From Mesostigma viride (taxonomy: Eukaryota; Streptophyta; Mesostigmatophyceae; Mesostigmatales; Mesostigmataceae): a stretch of 31,590 bases of DNA. Below the pieces are notes generated by a model, which saw only the letters and a list, made by a program, of their open reading frames with translations, was not told the origin of the DNA and did not search any database. The stretch's first letter is position 1; each line of letters opens with the position of its first letter. The position numbers were made by a program, and so were the translations under genes. This document shows, in pieces, positions 9,269 to 19,201 of the stretch. Where the stretch lies: the NCBI GenBank assembly GCA_009746045.1, contig RPFO01000362.1:1-31590 (forward strand), read 5' to 3'.

Positions 9269-10012
9269 TGTCAGAAACCGGGGCTCGGAGGAAAGATCTT
9301 TTGCCTGTTATGACCCAGATATTGCACAAGTGTATGGAAAAGACTTCTTGTATTAAAATACGTTTACTGAGAGTGGAAAACACGGTGCGGCCAACACTGG
9401 GCGCAGTCTACCATAGCCAACACTGGGCCAGGGCAAATGACAATGCCAACACTGGGCAGGGTCACACGACCAACACTGGGTCGGGGCCACACACGGCTAG
9501 GCAAGCAAACGACTCTAGGCACACAAAGTAGTGGCGGCTAATGCATTATGCACCGTTGATTTACATCTGACGGCACTGCAGCTTAGCGTCTCTACAACCA
9601 CGGAAAGAACACTAGATAATAACGACTTTGCAGCCTGTAATCTATTGTCCACATCATGGTACATTGTGTGTGTGGTCTGATAGGCTCAAAGTCCTATCGC
9701 CTCCAGGGCGGCACCACAAACTGCGGACCTGATCTGATCCGGAGAGAGCCGATGTAAATTACGGCACCTGTAACGGTGCTGACAGGTAACGCTTGCTGTA
9801 TTCCGAGCAACATCATTCGGATTTTAGTACACTCAAACATTGTATATGATATTAAACTAGTCAACGACCTGTGGGTGCAATTAATAGGGATGCAAACCCA
9901 ACAACAAGTCGTGTAAATAAACACCTAGCTGACGGCGTCAATTTTCCCCGCATATAATGCGTGATAACATAATGCGTGACAAAAGTAGAGAAACATCGCT
10001 AGATATTTGACA
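9269..10012 (-). repeat. Element 3 5' LTR (right copy)
   Basis: 744 bp with no difference from 7248-7991 that I noticed. It is followed by target duplication tacac (10013-10017). Confidence 0.92.
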
Positions 10013-10650
10013 TACACCCCCCCCACACAAACCCAATACCAACACACAAGACACTTGGCCCCCCCCCACACCCACCCACACACCCACACCCACACCCACA
10101 CCACACATCCAACACACACAACACACACACTACACACTTAAGTCACACACAACACACACATAACACACCTAAGTCACACACAACACACACGTACACCCCC
10201 CCCACACAAACCCAATACATGACAATTAACATGCACACAACACACACACACACACGCCTCAACACACATACCGAACACACACACACAAGACACCCAACAC
10301 ACATACCGAACACACACACACACACACACACTATGTTTGCACCCGACATACACACACCCAACACCTACTAAAAACAAGAAACCAACACACAAGACACCCT
10401 ACACACACACAACACACACACACACAACACATATCCAACACAAACAACACACACACCTAAGTCACACACACAACACACCTACTAAGTCACACACACAACA
10501 CACATGTACCTCCCCCCCCCCACACCCAACATCAACACACAAGACACTTTGCACACACCCTACACGCCCCCGCACCTTCATGAATGCACCCAACACACAC
10601 ACACAACACACACGCCCCAACACACATACCCAACATTCACACAACACACC
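10013..10650. repeat. CA-rich higher-order array, segment 3
   Basis: Same tokens as segments 1 and 2 (ATGTTTGCACCC at about 10334, CACCTAAGTCACACAC, GTACACCCCCCC), with additional ACCCACACCC runs. It ends near 10650, where ordinary sequence begins. Confidence 0.85.
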
Positions 10651-10810
10651 CAACATATAAGGGTAAATATGGTTTAGGAGTGTAGGGGTTTAGGGTTTAA
10701 GGCCTACCATACACCCGTATGTAAAAATGCAACAACACGCCAAGTCATCCGCCACCATGCAAAAATATATAAACACAACTGGTCATCCTCAGACAACAAG
10801 AATGCCCATT
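10651..10810. other. 3' flank of the minus-strand gene; no gene seen
   Basis: 160 bp between the CA array and the proposed stop codon of the interrupted gene. It contains GGGGTTTAGGGTTTAAGG near 10684 (about one and a half plant-type telomere units) and AT-rich stretches that could hold the polyadenylation signal. Confidence 0.4.
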
Positions 10811-10834
10811 TTAGTACCCAATCCGCACTTGGCA
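10811..10834 (-). CDS. Proposed exon 5 (last exon) of the interrupted gene
   Basis: A candidate AG acceptor (10835-10836) follows ACTGGACA. The exon would add CQVRIGY and a TAA stop. The phase fits exon 4, but the exon is very short and other acceptors nearby are possible, so this is the weakest part of the model. Confidence 0.4.
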   Translation of the reverse strand, partial: CQVRIGY

Positions 10835-11026
10835 CTTGTCCAGTTTCGTAAGTCCAACGGCCGTTGGCTTTGAGAAATTAAGATATGCGACATGCGCCAT
10901 GCAGCCAAGCTAAAGTATAGGCTGATTGCCCTGTATGTAACATTAGTAAGGTGAACGACCGTCGACAAAAAAACACATGCGACATACAAACACCAATTTT
11001 ACACAGTAATGTTTGGAATGACGTAC
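10835..11026 (-). other. Intron 4 with one CCAACGGCCGTTGG palindrome
   Basis: 192 bp, with donor GTACGT at 11026-11021. The palindrome is at 10854-10867, just upstream of the proposed acceptor. Confidence 0.6.
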
Positions 11027-11154
11027 CGTAATTTCGGCGTCCACCTTCTTCGCAATTGTGAACCAGCCCTGTCGCGTGTTGTCCGGATGTCCTTCCCACT
11101 TGCCCTTCGTGACCTTTGCGACGCTCAGGTAGCACACGATTGCAGTTAAGGGTT
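11027..11154 (-). CDS. Exon 4, distal part (left of the Copia insertion)
   Basis: 128 nt continuing the frame split at 19657. It reads PLTAIVCYLSVAKVTKGKW onward and ends DAEIT at the GTACGT donor. Joined to 20197-19657 it gives 669 nt (223 codons) with no stop. The target duplication ctcgg is at 11155-11159 and 19657-19661. The sequence reads as a continuation of the basic, Trp-rich C-terminal domain. Confidence 0.85.
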
Positions 11155-11159
11155 CTCGG

Positions 11160-11616
11160 AGTTGGATGGAGACTAGGGACGACGAACAACTGCGAAAGCT
11201 GAGAGCGAATGATGATTGTATTACAATAATACAATGAGAGAGCAATGGAAGCTGAGGCTCAGAATGGAACGTCTGGGCAAACTCGGGTGCTGTGGCACTC
11301 CCCAGTGCTACGCCTATATGCCTATGGCGGTGCTACCTGCAGCACACGACCAGTGGACAACTGTACACTGCAATGCCATGCGACCACGTCACTAGCAACC
11401 AGCTAAGACTCGGCCCGTCAGGCCCGGCTACACCGGACCTGGCGGGTCGAGCTAGCACCTAGGAACAGTCTGGCACTAACCGCACATCGGTCCACATGAC
11501 ACCTCAGTACCGTACACCCTGCCGTACTGTACTGAGGTGTCCCGCTCAGCCGCGGTAGGCAATACGCGGCGCGCAGGCCGGAAATCCGTGTGTCAGCCTA
11601 AGCATCTCATCTAACT
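11160..11616 (-). repeat. 3' LTR of the Copia-like element
   Basis: 457 bp. On the plus strand it begins AGTTGGATGGAG and ends CATCTAACT. It differs from 19202-19656 by two substitutions (near 11251 and 11472), a missing g near 11259 and an extra 3 nt near 11274. Confidence 0.88.
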
Positions 11617-12681
11617 CCCATTATGTTTTCCTTTCAGGTTGAAGGCTAGCGACTTCAAGCCTGACCCTGCCCAGCTAGGAGACTGACTCCAAGCTGACTG
11701 AGGTGCTGAGCAACTGACACCCATACTGCAACATCTGGACTGAAAAAGATGGGCCCCAGAACTCGTGCAATACTTGTGATGGCATCACGTTTAGCTCAAC
11801 ATGCCCGGGGAGTTCCTCCTCCTCGCGAGCTCACAAGGGAGATAGCTATGCCTGTCTGCCTATCCAGGGAGTGCATCACCAGCCAAGAGAGCCATTGTAA
11901 AAATGCCAAGGTAACCGTTTAAGAGGTTCCATGTTGTTCCATCATCATCGCCCACTCAGAGAAAAATACCCAGCCAGGCTGGGTCAACTGAGCTCAGGTT
12001 ACCTGCAACCTGAGGAGTGACAGTGGACAGGTTTATTGCACCCTGCACTGTCCATGTTGTACCTGCACAACATGTGAGGACCAGCCACCCCTGCCCTGCA
12101 CAGAGGGGGCTGAAGTCCGAGTGACAGGTGACAGGACTATGACATCCTGGACCTGGCCACATTGCACCTGCACAACGTGTGAGACCAGCCACCCCTGCCC
12201 TGCACATGGGTGACTGAAGTCCTGGTGACAGGTGACAGGAATATTTCATCCTGCACCTGTGCTGAGCACGTTGTACTAGACAACATGACAGCACCCATGC
12301 CTTTACTGCCACTGAACAGTAAGGCCAGGTGGCCCAGGATATCCACAGTGAACTGGGGTCCTGGGTAACCACCTGTCAAGGGAGCTTTGACCCTCCACTT
12401 GAATGGGGGCACCTGAGCCACTGAGCTCAAGGCCAATCCACCAAGGCATACGCCCTAGTGGAATAAAGGTGTGAGATACATCCCATGCCCACCTATGAAG
12501 GTGTGCATAACGAAATTCCATGGTGTTGAAAAAATCAAAACAGATTTTATTGGGCATAGGGCACGCAGATGTATGAAAAACAGACTCCAACCAACCCCCC
12601 TTGCTGGAAGCCACAACCTACCCCTTGGACCTGCCCAAGGGGTACTGGGTGACCTAGGCGGCCCTGGTGAACAGGACCCTG
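11617..12681 (-). other. 3' untranslated region of the Copia-like element
   Basis: About 1.07 kb between the end of the RNase H frame and the 3' LTR, with no coding signal. It contains an imperfect direct repeat of about 75 bp at 12061-12135 and 12166-12239 (period 105, core CCAGCCACCCCTGCCCTGCA). A weaker, earlier relative lies near 12000. The sequence next to the LTR (GAAAGGAAAAC on the minus strand) is the best polypurine tract candidate. Confidence 0.6.
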
Positions 12682-13233
12682 CTAGGCGTCCCCCCTATGG
12701 GGCAGGGTTGCCTGCTTGCCATAGGGGTTCATCAAGTGGTACAACAGCTGATATTGTTCAGCTGCCTGCTGAGGCACTTTAGTGAGTGCATCAGCAGCGT
12801 TGTGTTTGTCCTCCACGTGACGGGTGGACTCCCAGTAGGTGGACTCCTGTTTCAGGACCACCCAGTCAAGATCAGTGTGGACAGCATAGGGGTTAGCAAG
12901 GAAACTGAGGACTGACTGACTGTCAGTGAGCAAGTGTGCCACCACCCCAGCATTGCTGCCTGCTTGCATCTGCAACCAAACCAGCACATGATTCAAGTAC
13001 CTGGCATGAAGCACTGCTGACACCACTGCCCTGCACTCAGCAGCATTGCTGCTGACAGCCTTGCGTCTATGCAACCGGCTGTACCATGAAATGAGAGACA
13101 AGGGTGCATCATCATTCTGCACAAAATACAAGCCTGACTCCCTTGCCTGCAACTTGGTAATCTGCCTGGACTCCATGGAACTATCCATCATAGCTTGGAT
13201 GTGAATGGTTTTGTGGAGATCCAAGGAGTGCAA
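12682..13233 (-). pseudogene. pol: RNase H domain of the Copia-like pol
   Basis: Degrades the RNA strand during reverse transcription. Residues with the Copia RNase H pattern: D17 in AMMDSSM, E66 in SNAAECRAV, D104 in LLTDSQSVLSFLANP, and HVEDKHNAADALTK near the end, equivalent to the conserved ADxLTK. The four acidic positions expected for activity appear present. The frame differs from that of RT (stop at 13188), so RT and RNase H are separated by a frameshift near 13230. The open frame ends at 12682, which is probably the natural end of the polyprotein. Confidence 0.85.
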
Positions 13234-14165
13234 GATAAGGGGAGGGCCTCCTGGAGAGTTTTGGTGATGGCTTTGTGACCTACTTGCATCAAGACATCAT
13301 CATCAACTCTGCTAACCACAGCCAGGTGAGGTGCACACGTTGAGCACAACCACCCCAGCTTGCCTCTAATGGTAGGACAGGCTCCAGGTTTGATTTTTGT
13401 TTGCAAAACCTCCAAGCAGCTGTGCATGTAATCATTGGGAGAGTAGAGTGCACACACCCACTGGTTTTGATGCTGCTGGAGTTGTAACATTGTGCCACAA
13501 AATTTTATGGCAGTGGTGCCCAGCTCTACTTGCTTGCCAATCTCAAAATGCTGTGACACTTGTTGAATAAAATCATCCACAGCACGCCTTGGCCCAGCAA
13601 TCAGCTGATCATCCCCATGCCACACAAAGGTGAGAATGCCATGAGGGTGTGGGACCACAAAGAAGCAAGGGTCTATGTCATCATATCTAGCCCCTAACTT
13701 TTCAAACACAGCCTGAGCTGACATCCTGAAAATGCGAGGAGCTGATTGCAGCCCTTCAACACCTATGTTAGCTTTCAGGTACTGCTGAGGGATGTGTTTT
13801 GCCCAAACTCTGGGAGTGGAGACTACGTACACCTGACCATGCCACACTTGTTGTGCTATCTCAGGTGAGCCTTTCAGGAAAGCCCTTTTAATGTCTGTAG
13901 CCTTACAGATATAGTCATCCCCATCATTGAGATGACCCACAAAGACAGACAGCAAGATTTTTAGGGATGTTTGCTGAATGCCTGGCGTGTACAACTCTGC
14001 CTCTGTCAGATCAGTGGTGCCCTTGAACTCTGTCACACAAGGTCTAGCATGAAAGATGACTGACCCATCTGCTGCTGGCTTATGTTTACACACAAACTTC
14101 AGGCGCAAGTGCTTGCACCCTGCAGGCTTTTTGTCAATAGGTGTGACAGGGGAGTATGAGAAGGA
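13188..14165 (-). pseudogene. pol: Reverse transcriptase domain of the Copia-like pol
   Basis: RNA-dependent DNA polymerase of RVT_2 (Copia) type. Visible motifs: LKFVCKHKPAADGS...ARPCVTEFKG (equivalent of the KARLVAKG block), TDIKRAFLKG (first catalytic Asp, normally DVKTAFLNG), and FVWHGDDQLIAGP, where the usual YVDD is replaced by HGDD with both aspartates kept. CGTMLQL follows as the FLG-type block. The main frame runs from 14108. Upstream sequence to about 14165 (SPVTPIDKKPAGCKH) belongs to the same frame but has no ATG. It is separated by frameshifts from the integrase/protease frame and from RNase H. Confidence 0.85.
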
Positions 14166-14475
14166 CTAAGAGGATCTGGCACTACCCATTCTTCCCTGGC
14201 CTTGTTAAAGGCCTCCACCCATTTTAGGAATCCTATGTGTGTGCGACAGTCTTGCTCTATCTGTTCATAAGAAAGAGGAGACATTTTAGCCACATCATGC
14301 TTGCCCAATCCAAATGAGTTGGGATGAAGTTTTTGGTTGTGAACCAGTCTGCCACACAGGGTTCTTGCCCTGGGGCATACTTGGGTGTAGCAAATTTTAC
14401 AGAAGCAATGTTGGTGTTAAGAAGTTTTTCAAGAGAAATTTTGAAATGATTCAGATCAACACCACCCATGTCCTG
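14166..14475 (-). pseudogene. pol: Linker between protease and RT, in two shifted frames
   Basis: Two short frames, MGGVDLNHFKISLEKL... (14469 downward) and SPLSYEQIEQDCRTHIGFLK... (to about 14165), read as consecutive pieces of one polyprotein joined by a frameshift near 14330. The segment RTHIGFLKWVEAFNKAREEW looks like the region just before Copia RT. Confidence 0.6.
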
Positions 14476-16439
14476 GATGGATAGTCTATCACTGGAGATA
14501 TGACACCAGGGTAACAGAGAAAAGGATCCCCCAACAAAGCATTCCCTTTATAACCTTCCAATACCTGAAAAGGAGTGGGGATACCGAGTATAGTCAACAT
14601 GACCTGACCTAATACCTTGAGGGATGACTGCCCTGAGAAATCAGCCACATGGTGCCAGGGTGAAGGTTCCAAAGGCAAATGGGGCACAGCCAGGGCACTG
14701 ATAATGCTGACCTGGGCTTGTGTGTCCACTGCAACCATAAATGGGCTATTGTCATTCTGCCCAACCTTCCCCACCTTAGCTGATCCTGCAGCAGTTTGAG
14801 CTTTGGCTCTATGAGCTGCTTGTAAAATGCGAACAGCGTCTGCTAGGCTGCGTTTGGAAGGTGCAGCTAGTGGCTGAGCTATGTTCACACTTGTAGAGGT
14901 GATAGGTTGCTGATCACCTGTTTTGCCAATGTGACCCTCTGCTGCAGGGGGCCAATCCTGCAGTGACTGCCTGCAATCATCAAGGGTGACCTGGGTGTCA
15001 CAGTGGGTGTGGCTCTCACACTCACCAGTGGGTGTTCCAAACAACCACTCACTGGGCAACGCTGGGATGCCAGGCAACTGTACAGGGCTGTCGGCCAACA
15101 GCTCTTCCTCCTCTGCCACGTCTGACACAGTTGGAAAATACAATTTCATCCTGTGAGGTGAACACCTGTGAATTTTTCCCGTGTCATTGTGTTTAACTAA
15201 CACTGTCCTGCCAGTGGTGTTAAACTTTAGGATGGTGGCTGGCCCATGCCAGGTACCCACCTTGCCTAGTCCCGACTCCTTGTAGAATAGGACCTGATCC
15301 CCTTCTCTGAAGGTGGGACGTGGATGCTTTGCATCCTTGACAGCTAACCTGCTAGCTGTCTGTGCTCGCTGTGCGTTGTAGAGGGCTAGTACCTCAGGTG
15401 GATAAATGCCTGCATGCAATCCATCTGGTGTAATGACCACCCCTTGTGGGGTTTTCATGAGTGGCCTCCTGTTGAGGACTTGGCACAACCTGGTGGACCA
15501 CAGAGCTCTGTCAGCATAGGACCCACTGTCAGCCAGCAGATTGCCATCTTCTTTGGCTACAAGGGTTTTAATGGACCTGATGGCCCTTTCAATAATGCCT
15601 TGCCTCTCATGATCTTCTAGCCCAGCCAGATCAATAGCCTCACACCCTGGTTCATTGGCAAGACATGTGAACTGCTGATCCAGTAACAATGCCTCCACAG
15701 GGTAGTACCTGGCCTGAGCAATCAAGAGAGCCCTGAGCAACTGTGTCTTGTCCATTCCAGGTAATGGTTCAATGGTTGTGTACCTTGACCATGCATCTTT
15801 AAGTGCCAAGTAAGATTGTCCTTTGATATGAAAGACATCTCCTACCACCCTGCCCTTGCTCTTAGGTGGGGTAGCTACATGCCACTTAGGGGGTTTGGGT
15901 GCATTGAACTGACAATGCTGGCAGTGGGATCTGACCACCTGGCATGCACGTCTGAGTGCTGCCCCCCCTATTGCTGCTGCCACCACCTCTGCACTCACTT
16001 CATGCCCATAAAGGAAATGCAACTGCAAAGCAAGCTCCTGAAAACTGATCTGAGCATCCTCTGCTGGGGACACTCTGCACACCTTGGGAACCATAGATGT
16101 GAAGGTTGGTTTAGAGACATAATCTTCTGAAACCAGCTGTAGCACCTTTCCAGAACTGCTCACTGCTCTGACAGTGGGGCATGCAGAAGAAGAAGGTGAA
16201 GCAGGCACACTCAAGCCAGCATGAGAGGGAGACTCACACTTCTTGCCGTAAGGAGGCCGCTTGCAGTCCTTGGGGTCACCGTGGGGCGGCCCGTGGCACT
16301 TGTGGCACAGGACGTCCAAATGCCCCAGCTCGTCCACGTTCTTGCGGCAGGTGGGCCGCAGGTGGTACTTCATGCCACAGCGGGTGCACCGCTGAGAAGA
16401 CTTGTCCTCCTTGTCCTGCTTCTTGTTGTTGTTGTTGTT

Positions 16440-16487
<48 letters not shown>

Positions 16488-16817
16488 ACTGTTGTTGTTG
16501 TTGTTGCTGGAGCTGCCCCCCTTGGAGGGAGACTGCCCCTTACCCTTGCCCTTGCCCCAGCCCCTGCCCTTGCCCTTGCCCTTGCCCTTGCCCTTGCCCT
16601 TAAACATTTGTCCCAGCAGGGACTTGACTTCTGCCATAGTGACAGGTCTCTTGCTCCTGTCTTCCCTCTCCCTATCCTCCTCCTCCCTCTCTTCCCCCCT
16701 GACCCTCTTTACAGAGGTGCCCATGGCCCCCTGGCTAAGGGGAGCCAAGGCCAGCTTGATATAATCCAATGCCTCCTTCATGTCCTCCCAGTACTTTGCC
16801 ATTCCTGTGGCAAGCAT
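14451..16817 (-). CDS. pol: Polyprotein segment: nucleocapsid zinc knuckles, integrase, then aspartic protease
   Basis: 788-residue open frame. Residues 50-140 are charged, with KG repeats and a long Asn run encoded by (GTT)n on the plus strand. Two knuckles follow: CTRCGMKYHLRPTC (144-157) and CHKCHGPPHGDPKDC (171-185). Integrase zinc ligands are H267, H272, C299 and C302. Catalytic candidates are D327 (VVGDVF), D380 (LLLDQQF) and E410 (GIIERAIRS), giving D-x52-D-x29-E, shorter than the usual 35. Residues about 510-560 (TWHGPATILKF, VKHNDTGKIHR) resemble a GPF/Y-type or SH3-like integrase C-terminus. Residues 695-775 look like a retropepsin: AVDTQAQVSIIS with D698, then LGQVMLTILGI and NALLGDPFL. 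Gln replaces the usual Gly after DT. I see no protease motif upstream of the integrase. The first residues continue the gag frame through a frameshift near 16860. Confidence 0.85.
16426..16510. repeat. (TTG)n trinucleotide run encoding poly-Asn
   Basis: TTGTTG repeats, interrupted by single TTA, ACT and GCT triplets, encode the poly-Asn tract on the minus strand. The poly-Leu, poly-Cys and poly-Val ORFs on the plus strand are its antisense shadows. Confidence 0.9.
16556..16605. repeat. (CTTGCC)n hexanucleotide run encoding Lys-Gly repeats
   Basis: CTTGCC repeats encode KGKGKG on the minus strand, a basic stretch that plausibly helps the nucleocapsid bind RNA. Confidence 0.85.
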
Positions 16818-16859
16818 AGCGTAGGTGTTTTTGTCAAGTTTGAGTTTCTCAAGGAAGAA

Positions 16860-19156
16860 CGCAGCAAGAACTTGTGATCTAGCTGCTGGACATCAGGACG
16901 TGCTTTGATGGCTAGCTCATATTTCTTTGTCTCAGCCACATAGTCCACTGATGTGACCCTGTATTCCTCTACCCACCTGAATGCCCCATATATGTCCACA
17001 GATGAGGGGGTGGAGAGGAGGTCAGTTAGCTCCTTCATGAAAGCCTCCCAAACTGCCCTAGCCTGCGTGTCCTGCCACTTGGGATACCTACGCTGGAAGA
17101 CAAGAATGAGATTCTGAATCTGAGAAGAGGACTGATGGTAGAAATCCCCCTGCATGAGAGATCCAAACCAATTCTTGACATTCAGTTCCTCCCTAGCCAG
17201 CTGCAGAGAGAGAAGTGCATGATTCCCCTGCTCCCTAGTATACCCCTCAGGCAGCCCCCTGACATTAATCCTATCCACAGGACGGTTTTCATTGTAAGTG
17301 GGCAACCTAGAGGGGGATGCAGGGGGAGAGGGAGAAGATGGTGTTGCTGCTGCAGCATTCACAGGAGAGACCTGCTGAGAGGGAAGTGCTACTTGAGTGA
17401 GCTGAGCAGGATGGGCAAACATGGGCTGTGTAGGAGGGTTAGACAACATAGGGGTGGGCTGGTGGGGGTGTGAGTGTGTGTCACTTCCCGCCTCCTGCTG
17501 CGGGCCTCCTCCCAATCATGGAAGGTGGGAGAGAGGGACACTTCATCGTCAGTAGGGTTAGTAAGATCATGATGCAACCAGGTAGGCAGAGTTAGCCACC
17601 TACCCGCCCCTCTCAGGATGGCGTTGTGTAGGAGCTCCAGCAAACGCACCAGACGCACCCTGCTGCCCTGCACCCTCCTCCCTGAGAGGAGAGCCTGCAG
17701 GGCAGGCAGCAGGTCGTCGCACACCCTGCGTGTGCCCTCTTGGAGGTTGGGCAGGCCCAGGATGTGCGTGATGATTGCACACACCAGGCTGCCCGCCTCC
17801 GCGACGTGCATCTGCTGGCTCCTGTCGGCCAGCCCACGGAAGGAGGCTGTGGCTGTCTGTATGGCACGCCACACGGCCTCATCACCCAGGGTGATGAAGT
17901 CGCGACCTTGCAGGTCGCCCTCCAGCAGTGCTGGTTGCTGCCCAGCTGCGGTGGGACCCTGGGGCCCCTCCGGCCCTGCCAGGGACTTGTCCTTGTTGCG
18001 ACTAGAGGGGGCCTGCCCCCCAGAGCCGCTGGAGGTGCCCGTGACACCCTCCATGGGGGCTGCATCCCCCGCCAGCGCCGGAGGCGCCGGCGTCGCTGCC
18101 GGGGTCCCTGCGACCCCGGGCGCTTGTGTCGCCGCCGGGGTCCCTGCGACCCCGGTGGCCTCCTCAGCCACCTGGCCCCCCACGCTGGGCGGGGGAGCCT
18201 GCGGCTGAGGTTGGACCCTCTGACCTGCCAGAGGGTCCTGGGTGGCTTCACCACCCATGGGCGTGTTGGGGGCGTCTGCCGCCCCGCGCCCCGTCGCAGG
18301 CGGCATCGCAGCCGCCTCACGCCTATCCGGGCCCCAGCCAACTGGCGTGACTTGGGGCCACGGCCCCAACGGAGTCAGCGCGATCTCTGGTCTGGAGACC
18401 ACGCGCAGCGCCTCTCTCTGGCGCTGCCTGGACGCCCACTGATCAACAGTGCCGGGGTTGTGCCTCGGCCGATTGGCGAAACAGTACAGCCAAACCGCCA
18501 CCTGAACCAGTGGGACTGCATCCTAAGACGCCCCTCGATCAGCGTGTGCACCCGATGAACCTCTATCGCGTGTATCTCCTCATCTGGAAGCAACTGAAAA
18601 CGTTGGTGCATGATCCGGCCGTTCACCGCAATGAACGCCGGGATGTCGTCCTCCCCAAGGGGGAGAAAATGGGGTGGGCGCCCGAACGCGACCGGGGGCG
18701 GAACATGTTCCCCATACCGGTCAATGTCCATGGTGGCCATCTGTCGGCCCACGGAAAGGTTGCCAGACGTCGCAGGTGTCTGCGACGAAAGCTCAAGCGA
18801 AGGCCGAGGCCTCGCAGGCTGCACCTCGCCATCCTCCTCGGAGGAATCACTCCGCTCACGACCCCCGTCACCTGCGACGGGGGAACGTCGTGCCCGGGGG
18901 ACCTGCCCCCCAGGTGCCATGGCGGACGAACCGCCAGTGGCAAACGGCCGACCGCTCGCCATCCCCGGGCGCCGGGCCCCACCTGCGGGCCCCGACGCCT
19001 GGGTTGGTCAGCGACCACCGTGCGGAAGGTGACGTTGGGCGTCACCCTCGCATCGGTGGTGGAGGGCGTGCCCTCCGGCGAAAGGCGGGGTGAGGTGCGC
19101 CTGGCAGGCGCCTTCCCCTTGTTGTTGTTGCCGTTGTTGCCGTTGTTGGAAGCCAT
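16860..19156 (-). pseudogene. gag: Large, frameshifted gag region of the Copia-like element
   Basis: The reading probably starts at ATG 19156 (MASNNGNNGNNNKGKAP). It continues through four frames, with shifts near 18970, 18505, 17510 and 16860. Segments with clear protein character: FLPLGEDDIPAFIAVNGRIM and HAIEVHRVHTLIEGRLRM (frame from 18962), VAVWLYCFANRPRHN followed by a Pro/Ala/Gly-rich linker and a helical region EAVWRAIQTATASFRGLADR (frame from 18501), and REELNVKNWFGSLMQGDFYH with ARAVWEAFMKELTDLLS (frame from 17515), which resembles a gag capsid. The total of roughly 760 residues is long for Copia gag (about 300). Shifts could be decay or assembly indels. Assignment as gag rests mainly on position. 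Confidence 0.65.
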
Positions 19157-19201
19157 ATCTTTTTTTTTGCTTGTAAAAAAAATATCGAACTTTTCAGTCC
19201 A
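19157..19201 (-). other. Leader and candidate primer binding site of the Copia-like element
   Basis: Directly inside the 5' LTR the minus strand reads TGGACTGAAAAGTTCG, then T- and A-runs, then the gag ATG at 19156. Starting with TGG next to the LTR is what a site paired to a tRNA CCA end requires. The tRNA is not identified. Confidence 0.5.

Larger units (their letters stand above)
7248..10012 (-). mobile_element. Element 3: gag-only LTR retrotransposon on the minus strand
   Basis: Two 744-bp LTRs (7248-7991 and 9269-10012) appear identical by eye. They are flanked by target duplication tacac at 7243-7247 and 10013-10017. The coding direction is minus, so the 5' LTR is 9269-10012. Next to it lies the primer binding site TGGTATCGAGTAGCG (9268 downward), and the 3' LTR is preceded by ATGGGGGTG. 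The 1.28-kb interior encodes a complete Copia-type gag (8022-8906) and an additional upstream ORF (8851-9249), with no pol. The restored target site resembles an array unit near 10190-10220. The identical LTRs indicate a very recent insertion. Confidence 0.93.

Noticed and set aside
10680-10715. Interstitial telomere (GGTTTAGGGTTTA)
   Set aside because: Only about one and a half TTTAGGG units. Too short to distinguish from chance.
16181-16877. Poly-Leu, poly-Cys and poly-Val ORFs on the plus strand
   Set aside because: They are the antisense of the poly-Asn and Lys-Gly tracts in the retrotransposon polyprotein.
17613-18558. Arg/Pro-rich ORFs on both strands of the GC-rich gag region
   Set aside because: They are high-GC shadows of the frame from 18501. 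Their composition is uniform Arg/Pro/Gly without conserved-looking segments.
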